Positions 8,500-14,496 of a stretch of 14,496 bases of DNA are shown in pieces. Position 1 is the stretch's first letter, and every line of letters starts with the position of its first letter. The notes below the pieces were generated by a model. The model was not told where the DNA came from. It did not search any database and saw only the letters and a program-made list of their open reading frames with translations. Both the position numbers and the translations under genes were made by a program. Origin of the DNA: Gammaproteobacteria bacterium (GTDB lineage: Bacteria; Pseudomonadota; Gammaproteobacteria; Pseudomonadales; Azotimanducaceae); assembly GCA_026706425.1 (NCBI GenBank), contig JAPOYW010000303.1:1-14496 (forward strand), given 5' to 3'.

Positions 8500-9810
8500 A
8501 TGAAGAAGTGCATCGCCGTGCTGGGAGCACTGCTGGTCTTTGGATTACCGGGGTGTGTCGAGGTCTCGGACATCCAGGTCAACGCGCCGGAGGCTGTCGA
8601 AGCGTCGCCGGCCGGGCTGGTCGAAGCGCCGGCGGGCGAGGCAGGCATGTCGGCTGAACGCCTGAACCGCATCACGGCGTTGAGCCAGCGCTACGTGGAC
8701 GAGGACAAACTCGCGGGCGTGGTCACGCTGGTCGCCCGGGACGGCAAGATCGTGCACTTCGAGGCGGTTGGCCAGCGCGGCGCGGACGACGATCGGCCGA
8801 TCACCAAGGACGCGCTGTTTCGAATCTATTCCATGAGCAAGCCCATCACCGCGGTGGCGGCGATGATGCTCTACGAAGAGGGCAAGTTCGCGCTCTCCGA
8901 TCCGGTCGAGAAGTTCGTGCCGGAGCTTACCGATCTCGACGTCCTCGTGGAAGGCGAGTTGGTCCCGGCCGAGCGGACCATGACCATGCGACACCTCTTG
9001 ACCCATACCACGGGTCTCTCCTACGGCTTCAACCCGCAAGACCCGGTGGACCAGAAATACCGCGAAGTCCAGCCGCTCGACGGCAAGGATCTTGACGAGT
9101 TCGCCGAACGCCTCGGCACCTTGCCGTTGGCCTTCGAACCCGGTGCGCGGTGGCACTACAGCGTGGCGGTCGATGTCACCGGACTGGTGGTGCAACGTTT
9201 GAGCGGTCTGTCGTTCGATGTCTTTCTGAAGGAGCGGTTGTTCGATCCATTGGGTATGGAGGACACGTTCTTCAACGTGCCAGCCGACAAGCTCGACCGG
9301 CTGCTCCCCAATCACGCTTGGAACCGCGAAGATGAACGCCTGGTTCAGTTCGATGCGCCCTACGAGGAGACGCAGATGTTCTCCGGCGGCGGCGGGCTCG
9401 TGTCGTCGACGATGGACTACCTGAGGTTCAGCGAAATGGTGCGCCGGGGCGGTGAACTCGACGGCGTGCGGATCCTGAGTCCCAAGACGGTGGAGTTCAT
9501 GACCGCCAATCACCTGCCGTCGACGGTCAGCGGTGCCGGTAGCGGCGAGAACCCGCTCTCGGGTGCCGAGACCCGGGGCTTCGGCTTCGGTCTCGGATTC
9601 GGCGTCAACACCAGCCCGGTCGGTTCCGGCACCCTCGGATCCCTGGGCGAATACAGCTGGGGCGGTGCGGCCGGGACGGTGTTCTGGGTCGACCCCGTCG
9701 AGGAGATGGTCGTCATCGGCATGATTCAGCTCATGGGTTCGCCCTGGCCATTGCGCGGGGAGTTGAAGGTGCTGGCCAACCAGGCGATCACGGAGTCCCA
9801 TTCGAGCTGA
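8500..9810 (+). CDS. Beta-lactamase-family serine hydrolase, probable lipoprotein
   Basis: This 436-residue protein belongs to the class C beta-lactamase / penicillin-binding-like esterase family (PF00144 type). The N-terminus KKCIAVLGALLVFGLPGC is a lipoprotein-like signal with Cys19 as the lipidation site; Pro at -2 is a slightly unusual lipobox. The mature protein would sit in the periplasm on a membrane. The catalytic S-x-x-K is S111-M-S-K114 in FRIYSMSKPITAVAAM. Next come MRHLLTHTTGLSYGF (163-177), the second-motif Tyr in WHYSVAVDVTGLVV (218-231, Tyr220), FSGGGGLVSSTMDYLRF (294-310) and GGAAGTVFWVDP (388-399) in the third-motif position. Such enzymes usually hydrolyse esters or small amides rather than beta-lactams; the substrate is not predictable. 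The ATG has GGGAG 5 bp upstream. The dioxygenase gene starts 13 bp after its stop, so the two are likely one operon. Confidence 0.88.
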   Translation: MKKCIAVLGALLVFGLPGCVEVSDIQVNAPEAVEASPAGLVEAPAGEAGMSAERLNRITALSQRYVDEDKLAGVVTLVARDGKIVHFEAVGQRGADDDRPITKDALFRIYSMSKPITAVAAMMLYEEGKFALSDPVEKFVPELTDLDVLVEGELVPAERTMTMRHLLTHTTGLSYGFNPQDPVDQKYREVQPLDGKDLDEFAERLGTLPLAFEPGARWHYSVAVDVTGLVVQRLSGLSFDVFLKERLFDPLGMEDTFFNVPADKLDRLLPNHAWNREDERLVQFDAPYEETQMFSGGGGLVSSTMDYLRFSEMVRRGGELDGVRILSPKTVEFMTANHLPSTVSGAGSGENPLSGAETRGFGFGLGFGVNTSPVGSGTLGSLGEYSWGGAAGTVFWVDPVEEMVVIGMIQLMGSPWPLRGELKVLANQAITESHSS

Positions 9811-9823
9811 CGGAGCGTCGACG

Positions 9824-10675
9824 GTGGACGAATCCTGCCTTGCCCATCGGCTGAGCGATGTCGAGCGCAAGCAGTTCGAGGAACTGGGTTTTCTCGTCGT
9901 ACCCGGTGTCCTGCCACCCGACAAGGTGGACCGCTTGGCGGCGGCGACCGAGCGGCTCGATGCCGAGTGGCGTCCGAAGCGCGACCTGAAACCGCATCAT
10001 CGCTTGAACCTTCTCGACGCCATCGGCAAGGACGATGAATTCCTCGATCTGCTCGACCTGCCAAAGACATTCATGAAGGTGGTGGACATCCTGGGCTGGA
10101 ACATCCAGCTCTACCACTCGCACCTGATGATCACGCCGCCGCTGCCGAAGGACCAAGTGTCGCAACGGCCCCGCCTTGGCTGGCACCAGGACAGCGGGCG
10201 GCTGAACCTCGAACTCGAGGGCGAGCCCAGGGCGCGGGTGTCCCTGAAAGTGGGCTTCTTCTTCACGAGCACGATGGAAACCGACCGCGGCAACTTCCAC
10301 GTCGTCCCGGGCAGCCACCGTCTGAACCGGCTCGACCTGCCCGAAGACGACCAGCTCGACCACCCGGACGCAACGCCGGTGCGCGTGGATGCGGGCGATA
10401 CGGTGTTCTTCGACCGGCGCCTTTGGCATTCGGCGGGTTTCAACCGCTCCGACGTGACCCGCAAGGTGCTATTCCTCGGCTACAGCTACCGCTGGCTGCG
10501 ACCCCGGGACGACATGACGGTGGCGCACTATCTTCCCGGTGCGGATCCGATCCGCCGGCAGTTGCTCGGGGTGAGCCCAAATGGCGGTTTCGGCTACACG
10601 TCGCCGACCGACGAGGACGTGCCCCTCAAGAGCTGGCTCGCACAGCGCCTTGGCACCGACACGTTGGTTGCCTGA
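9824..10675 (+). CDS. Phytanoyl-CoA dioxygenase (PhyH) family Fe(II)/2-oxoglutarate oxygenase
   Basis: This 283-residue protein has the PhyH-family plan: a helical start (LSDVERKQFEELGFLVVPGV, 10-29) and then a jelly-roll with the iron-binding triad. The HxD pair is in GWHQDSG (His121, Asp123) and the distal His is in DRRLWHSAG (His202). Arg208 or Arg214 (NRSDVTRK) could bind the 2-oxoglutarate carboxylate. VPGSHRLNRLDLP (161-173) is the usual loop in this family. It should hydroxylate a small molecule, with oxidative decarboxylation of 2-oxoglutarate to succinate, in the cytoplasm; the family acts on many substrates and this one is unknown. The GTG start at 9824 is supported by GGAG at 9812-9815, 8 bp upstream. 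It lies 13 bp after the serine hydrolase and 6 bp before the rhomboid gene, so translation is probably coupled. Confidence 0.87.
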   Translation: MDESCLAHRLSDVERKQFEELGFLVVPGVLPPDKVDRLAAATERLDAEWRPKRDLKPHHRLNLLDAIGKDDEFLDLLDLPKTFMKVVDILGWNIQLYHSHLMITPPLPKDQVSQRPRLGWHQDSGRLNLELEGEPRARVSLKVGFFFTSTMETDRGNFHVVPGSHRLNRLDLPEDDQLDHPDATPVRVDAGDTVFFDRRLWHSAGFNRSDVTRKVLFLGYSYRWLRPRDDMTVAHYLPGADPIRRQLLGVSPNGGFGYTSPTDEDVPLKSWLAQRLGTDTLVA

Positions 10676-10681
10676 GCAGCC

Positions 10682-11362
10682 ATGGAGTCGCCTGCCAAGA
10701 ACCGCATTATCGTGCTCATGATGTGCGTGGGCGTGGTTTGGGGCATTTCCGGGTTCGCCCTGGTATTCGACAACCAGTTCCTCCTCTACCACCTTGCCGT
10801 GATCCCGCGCGAGTTGGGCTCGCTGCCGGGCGTTGTCGGCATGCCCTTCGTGCATGGCTCCTGGTGGCACCTGATCAGCAACACCATGCCGCTCTTGATC
10901 CTCGGCGGGATGGTGATGTTCCGGGGAATCCGCTATTTCGGCGCGGTGACGTTCACGATCATGCTCCTAGGCGGCGTGCTGCTGTGGTGCTTCGGCCGCA
11001 GCGCCGCCCACATCGGCGCCAGCGGCTTGGCGTTCGGCTATCTCGGCTTCCTGGTCACGCGCGGGTTCTACGAGCGGAGCTGGCAGTCCATCGGCGTGGC
11101 CGCGCTGGTGGTCTTCCTTTACGGCGGCATGATTTTCGGCGTGGTGCCCCGGAACGACGGCGTGTCCTGGGAGGCCCATCTGTTCGGCCTGCTTGCCGGC
11201 ATGGTGGTCGCCCGGGTGGCCTTCGGCCTGGAGCGTAACCGCCAACAGGCGTTGGCCGACGAAGACCCGGCGGGGCGAGACCAACCCGATCACCGATCGA
11301 CCTCGGGGAATAACCGTGAAGAACATCATTCTGCTCATCACCGACACCTTCCGCTACGATAA
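10682..11362 (+). CDS. Rhomboid family intramembrane serine protease
   Basis: This 226-residue polytopic membrane protein should cleave transmembrane segments of other proteins within the bilayer. The catalytic serine is in HIGASGLAFGYLGF (110-123, Ser114, the GxSG motif) and the catalytic histidine is in EAHLFGLLAG (164-173, His166). The oxyanion-side residues are seen in HGSWWHLISNTMPLLILGG (58-76, His63 and Asn67), the usual helix-2 pattern. About six hydrophobic helices are visible at 8-29, 63-80, 85-104, 110-127, 137-154 and 164-182, with no extra domain, as in the minimal GlpG-like core. The hydrophilic tail after residue 183 is low in complexity, and its last 47 bp overlap the start of the next gene, so the end of the protein is probably poorly constrained. 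It starts 6 bp after the dioxygenase stop with a weak ribosome-binding site, suggesting coupling. Confidence 0.88.
   Translation: MESPAKNRIIVLMMCVGVVWGISGFALVFDNQFLLYHLAVIPRELGSLPGVVGMPFVHGSWWHLISNTMPLLILGGMVMFRGIRYFGAVTFTIMLLGGVLLWCFGRSAAHIGASGLAFGYLGFLVTRGFYERSWQSIGVAALVVFLYGGMIFGVVPRNDGVSWEAHLFGLLAGMVVARVAFGLERNRQQALADEDPAGRDQPDHRSTSGNNREEHHSAHHRHLPLR
11305..11309 (+). promoter_or_regulatory. Ribosome-binding site deciding the sulfatase-fold start
   Basis: GGGGA lies 6 bp before the GTG at 11316. Starting there gives the family N-terminus MKNIILLITDTFR; upstream in-frame codons read through the rhomboid tail and are not family-like. Confidence 0.6.
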
Positions 11363-12713
11363 TTTAGGCGACCGCGCCAAGCGGCCCGTGAGGACGCCGG
11401 AACTGGACGCGTTCGCGGCGGAGCGGGCCACCGAGATCGAAGGCTTCTACACCGGCAGTTTCCCGACGATCCCGCACCGCACGGACGTGGCCACTGGGCG
11501 TCTAGGCTGGCCGCACTACCCCTGGCAGCCCATCGATCTGTCTGGACGCAACCACATCGCGCGCGGACTGGCGCGGGACGGCTACTCGACGCAACTGCTG
11601 TGCGATTGTCCGCATCTGTTCAATGCCCGGTTCAACCAGGGCTTCCAGGCCGCCTACCAGCATCGGGGCCAGGAGGGGGACCGCCACCTGCTGCACCTGA
11701 ACGACGACATCACCGAGGTGATGCCAGCGGCCAAGACCCGCAAGACGCCCAGTTTCCAGGGCAGGACGCTGGCCGACATGCACCGTTGGATCAACCGCTA
11801 CGCGAGCCGGGAGGACGAGACGTTCTGCGCGAAGACCGCCGCCACGGCGGTTCAATGGCTGGAGGAGAACCATCTCGCCGCGCCGTTCTTCCTGTGGGTG
11901 GACTTCTTCGATCCCCACGAACCCTGGGATCCGCCCGAGTATCTCGTGCGGAAGTACGATCCCGACTACGACGGCGAACCCATGCTGCACTGCAACTACG
12001 GCCCGGCGACGGACTATTCGCCGGAGGAACTGAACAACCTGTGGGCGCACTATGCCGCCGAGACCGAACTCGTCGACCGGCACTTGGGCAGGATCCTGCA
12101 GAAGATCGACGATCTGCGCCTATGGGACGACAGCATCGTCGTCGTCACCAGCGACCACGGCACCAGCCTCGGCGAACACAACCGCACCGGCAAGAGCAAC
12201 ATCTGCGACCACGACGAGCGCTACTGGCCGATCTACCCCGAAGTCGGCCATGTGCCGTTCCTGATCGCCGGGGGCGATGTTCCGCGCGGCAAGCGCCTGG
12301 ACATGCTGGCGCAGCCCGTGGACATCCAACCGACGTTGAGCGATTTGGCGGGGGTCGACCTGGAACCGCCGGAAGCCTTCGAAGGCCGGAGCTTCGCGCA
12401 AGCGCTGCTGGAGAGCCGGCCGGACCATCGCGATCTGTCGGTTACAGGGACGTTCGTGCGTCCGGGAGACGATAGTCGCCTGCCGGCCAAGTGCGTCACG
12501 CCCTGGGTGACCGACGGTCGTTGGGGACTTGCGCCGGTCGGGACGTCAGGTTCTCCGGAGTTGTACGACATCGTGGCCGACCCCTTCGCCGAGAACGACG
12601 TGGCAGGCGTCAACCCGGAGGCTGTTCGGAACCTGCGTGTCGGTTTGACCGCCCACCTGCGACAACATGACGCTCGGGAAGAGTTGATCGGTGCTTTGAT
12701 CGGTGAACCTTAG
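11316..12713 (+). CDS. Sulfatase-fold (alkaline phosphatase superfamily) hydrolase with Thr at the catalytic position
   Basis: This 465-residue protein fits a small type I sulfatase. It begins KNIILLITDTFRYDNLG (metal-ligand strand, Asp10). The signature reads GSFPTIPHRTDVATGR (47-62). Aligning x-P-x-R puts Thr51 where sulfatases carry the Cys or Ser that becomes formylglycine. Later features are FLWVDFFDPHEPWDPP (192-207), the metal-binding VVVTSDHGTSLGEH (275-288, Asp280, His281), HVPFLIAGGDVPRG (312-325), QPVDIQPTLSDLAGV (333-347) and ELYDIVADPFAENDVA (415-430). A Thr nucleophile is used by phosphodiesterase branches of the same superfamily, so this may be a phospho- or phosphonate-ester hydrolase rather than a true sulfatase; that is inference. 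There is no signal peptide, so it should be cytoplasmic. The start overlaps the rhomboid frame by 47 bp, and the metalloprotease follows 50 bp downstream. Confidence 0.85.
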   Translation: MKNIILLITDTFRYDNLGDRAKRPVRTPELDAFAAERATEIEGFYTGSFPTIPHRTDVATGRLGWPHYPWQPIDLSGRNHIARGLARDGYSTQLLCDCPHLFNARFNQGFQAAYQHRGQEGDRHLLHLNDDITEVMPAAKTRKTPSFQGRTLADMHRWINRYASREDETFCAKTAATAVQWLEENHLAAPFFLWVDFFDPHEPWDPPEYLVRKYDPDYDGEPMLHCNYGPATDYSPEELNNLWAHYAAETELVDRHLGRILQKIDDLRLWDDSIVVVTSDHGTSLGEHNRTGKSNICDHDERYWPIYPEVGHVPFLIAGGDVPRGKRLDMLAQPVDIQPTLSDLAGVDLEPPEAFEGRSFAQALLESRPDHRDLSVTGTFVRPGDDSRLPAKCVTPWVTDGRWGLAPVGTSGSPELYDIVADPFAENDVAGVNPEAVRNLRVGLTAHLRQHDAREELIGALIGEP

Positions 12714-12763
12714 GCGCGCCACCGCCTCCAAGTTCCCGCGTACGACGAGGATTCAATAAACCG

Positions 12764-13408
12764 ATGGTCGGATTGATTTTCGAGGGCCAGATCCTGCTGT
12801 TCGCGCTGTTGCTCATCGCTTTGGTCCTGTCGCTGTCATGCCACGAGTTCGGCCACGCCTACGTGGCGAAACTATCCGGCGACAACACGGCCGAGCGGGC
12901 CGGGCGATTGACCCTCAACCCGGTGGCCCACATCGACCCGATGGGTCTACTGATGGTCGTTCTGGTGGGCTTCGGCTACGCCAAGCCGGTTCCCACGGAT
13001 CCCCGCAATTTCCGCAGAAGGAGCGCGGACCTCTGGGTCGCGGCCGCGGGACCGGGGATGAACCTGATCCTCGCGGCCGTTGCATGGAACTTCTTCCTGT
13101 CGATGCGGATGACGGGCGTGGAGTTCTTCTACGGCGCGAACGTGGTGACGTTCTTCAGCCTGCTGGTGCAGGTGAACCTGCTGTTGATGATCTTCAACAT
13201 GATCCCGCTGGGGCCGTTGGACGGTCACTACATCCTGCCGTACTTCCTGCCGGAGCGGCTCAGGCGCCTTTACATCGACTACAACGCGCGCTACGGCGTC
13301 TTCGCGCTGCTCGCCCTGATTGTCGCGGGGCTCCTCGGCGTGCCGGTGTTCACGGCGTTGATGACGTTCGCCCAGTCGCTGCTGCCGTATATCACCTTCG
13401 TCGCGTAG
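12764..13408 (+). CDS. Site-2 protease family (M50) intramembrane metalloprotease
   Basis: This 214-residue, strongly hydrophobic protein has the zinc motif SCHEFGHAYVA (25-35, His27, Glu28, His31) in its first membrane helix. The third ligand is in IFNMIPLGPLDGHYI (143-157, Asn145, Asp153), the N-P..DG type seen in M50 proteases. Between them is the loop with LTLNPVAHIDPMGLLM (49-64) and the AAAGPGMNLILA helix (93-104). There is no PDZ domain and no CBS domain, so this is the short stand-alone form of unknown substrate rather than RseP. Such proteins cut membrane-embedded segments, often of regulators. The ATG at 12764 follows GAGGA 12 bp upstream, a rather long spacing. It is the last plus-strand gene and ends 19 bp from the convergent repeat/haem protein gene. 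Confidence 0.9.
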   Translation: MVGLIFEGQILLFALLLIALVLSLSCHEFGHAYVAKLSGDNTAERAGRLTLNPVAHIDPMGLLMVVLVGFGYAKPVPTDPRNFRRRSADLWVAAAGPGMNLILAAVAWNFFLSMRMTGVEFFYGANVVTFFSLLVQVNLLLMIFNMIPLGPLDGHYILPYFLPERLRRLYIDYNARYGVFALLALIVAGLLGVPVFTALMTFAQSLLPYITFVA

Positions 13409-13427
13409 GCCCGTCCCGTGGTCGGCG

Positions 13428-14496
13428 TCAACCGTCGGTGTGGTCGCCGCTGTCGTCGTCGTGGCCCCCGGCGGCGACTTCATCCTCGAGAATCGCCAGG
13501 AACCGTTCCATGCTGCCGAAGTCCTCGGAATCGGCTGGCACCTGCTCGCCGCCACCGTGCGACCGATTGCCCTGGATCTTGTCGAGGATCACAGCGGCAG
13601 GACGATCGTCTTCGTGGTCGTGGTCGCCGTGGTCGGAGTCGGCCAGGTAGTCCTCGAACTCTCCGAAGTTGTGCTCCTCGTGGTGGTCGGTCTCCGAGTT
13701 CACGAACACCAACGGCGTGTGGTCCGATGTTCCGCCTTCGACGTGACAGTTGATGCACTTGGTTTGAACGATGGGTTGGGAAATGTCCGCGTCGAATACC
13801 TCGCGGGCGGTTTCGAACTCGGTCATCGGCGCGGTCGATAGGTTGGTCAGTTGATTGGTCTGGGTACTCTCCATGAGGCTCATCACCATGATCGGCTCGG
13901 AAGAGGAGATGTTCAGTTGCCATTTGCCCTTGCCGTCGCCAAGGGCACCGCCGAAGTCGCTGCCGCCGGTTTCGAGATCTGTTGCCGATAGGGTCACTGC
14001 CTGACCCTCGCCGACGGTCACCACCACCGCGCTGCCCGGCGATATTCCGTTGTCGTCAACGCCCGCGATCTCGACCTCAGCTTCGTGGTGGCCGGGATTG
14101 ATCAAGCGGAGTCGGCTCGCTTGGTTGACGTTGCTGGCCGGATTGAATACGGCTACTCGGTATCGGCGGCCAGGGCCGGCCGGCGCGGTGTCGGTCATCG
14201 AGGTCAGGAAGCCATCCGTGTGCCGGATGTAGGCCAGGACCTCGATGTCGAGGCTGCTGGTCAACTTGAGCCGCCAGTCGCCCCCCATGGGCGCACCGGT
14301 ATGGCCGGCGAGCCCCTTCTCCTCGGCATCGGTGCCGCCGTCTTCGAGGTCGTTCGAGTTGAAGTGCACGGTGGCGTTTTCCTCGATCGTCAACGTGACC
14401 TCGTCGGCCTCGTGGCCCGTGTCGTCGACGGCTTGGATATGTACTTCGCCGTGATGGTCGTCATGGTTGATGATGCGCACGAAGCCCTGCCGGTAT
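13428..14496 (-). CDS. Secreted repeat protein with C-terminal CxxCH cytochrome-like domain (C-terminal part)
   Basis: The gene enters from the right edge, so its N-terminus is missing; the frame is open to the last base, and a GTG at 14480 is internal. Numbering from that codon, two related segments of about 110 residues are visible: one from VRIINHDDHHGEVHIQAVDD to GFLTSMTDTAPAG (1-102) and one from RYRVAVFNPASNVNQASRLR to TNLSTAP (106-218). They share an R(I/L)IN...V.I..VDD.G pattern, DLE.GG, W.L.(L/I)(T/S)S and a final TSM- or TNL-like end, typical of beta-sandwich surface repeats. The C-terminal domain has KCINCHVEGG (241-250, a c-type haem motif), KIQGNRSHGGG (301-311) and FGSMERFLAIL (321-331), plus a His/Asp-rich stretch at 264-293. 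If haem is attached, the protein must be periplasmic or extracellular. The function is unknown. Confidence 0.78.
   Translation of the reverse strand, partial: YRQGFVRIINHDDHHGEVHIQAVDDTGHEADEVTLTIEENATVHFNSNDLEDGGTDAEEKGLAGHTGAPMGGDWRLKLTSSLDIEVLAYIRHTDGFLTSMTDTAPAGPGRRYRVAVFNPASNVNQASRLRLINPGHHEAEVEIAGVDDNGISPGSAVVVTVGEGQAVTLSATDLETGGSDFGGALGDGKGKWQLNISSSEPIMVMSLMESTQTNQLTNLSTAPMTEFETAREVFDADISQPIVQTKCINCHVEGGTSDHTPLVFVNSETDHHEEHNFGEFEDYLADSDHGDHDHEDDRPAAVILDKIQGNRSHGGGEQVPADSEDFGSMERFLAILEDEVAAGGHDDDSGDHTDG

Noticed and set aside
8545..9924. 459-residue minus-strand open frame
   Set aside because: It is antisense to the serine hydrolase, which has all expected catalytic motifs in order.
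13440..13841. Plus-strand open frame after the M50 protease gene
   Set aside because: It is antisense to the CxxCH repeat protein, whose frame has clear motifs. The Val-rich translation comes from the opposite-strand His/Asp codons.

Overview
The window is GC-rich and densely coding on both strands. It has GTG starts at several genes and strong G/C preference at third codon positions. No rRNA, tRNA, transposase, phage gene or CRISPR array is visible. Gene content suggests a Gram-negative heterotroph, most likely an uncultured, probably marine, member of the Pseudomonadota (Gammaproteobacteria). The clues are a single-chain class I fumarase, acetoacetyl-CoA synthetase, a DUF2784 protein, a lipoprotein serine hydrolase, PhyH and sulfatase-fold enzymes, and a secreted repeat protein with a CxxCH haem motif. 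The taxonomy is inference.

Left part, minus strand (1-2156): the N-terminus of a luciferase-like flavin monooxygenase runs off the left edge. It sits 29 bp downstream of an alpha/beta hydrolase whose nucleophile-elbow serine is replaced by glycine. Upstream lies a membrane-anchored alpha-helical repeat protein whose C-terminus looks truncated and runs out of frame into the hydrolase gene. Reading right, a 120-bp divergent spacer with a candidate promoter and a short direct repeat precedes a class I fumarase (2277-3800) and a DUF2784 membrane protein (3822-4199), both on the plus strand.

Middle (4200-8436): a hairpin separates DUF2784 from a convergent, tail-anchored coiled-coil protein that carries an internal 33-bp tandem repeat. 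Then comes acetoacetyl-CoA synthetase (minus), divergent from a malonyl-CoA synthetase/MatB-like ligase (plus). They share a 111-bp spacer with an inverted repeat. Both enzymes turn free beta-keto or dicarboxylic acids into CoA thioesters that enter acetyl-CoA or lipid metabolism.

Right part (8500-13408): five tightly packed plus-strand genes, probably one transcript and possibly continuing from matB. In order they are a lipoprotein beta-lactamase-family serine hydrolase, a PhyH-type Fe(II)/2-oxoglutarate dioxygenase, a rhomboid protease, a sulfatase-fold hydrolase with Thr instead of Cys/Ser at the catalytic position, and a site-2-protease-family metalloprotease. A convergent gene (13428 to the right edge) encodes the C-terminal part of a secreted protein with about 110-residue beta-rich repeats followed by a CxxCH cytochrome-like domain and a His/Asp-rich segment.

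Most genes fall into known families. The points most worth a second look are the two altered active sites (hydrolase, sulfatase fold), the pair of unrelated intramembrane proteases flanking the sulfatase-fold gene, the truncated repeat protein, and the haem/His-rich secreted protein.
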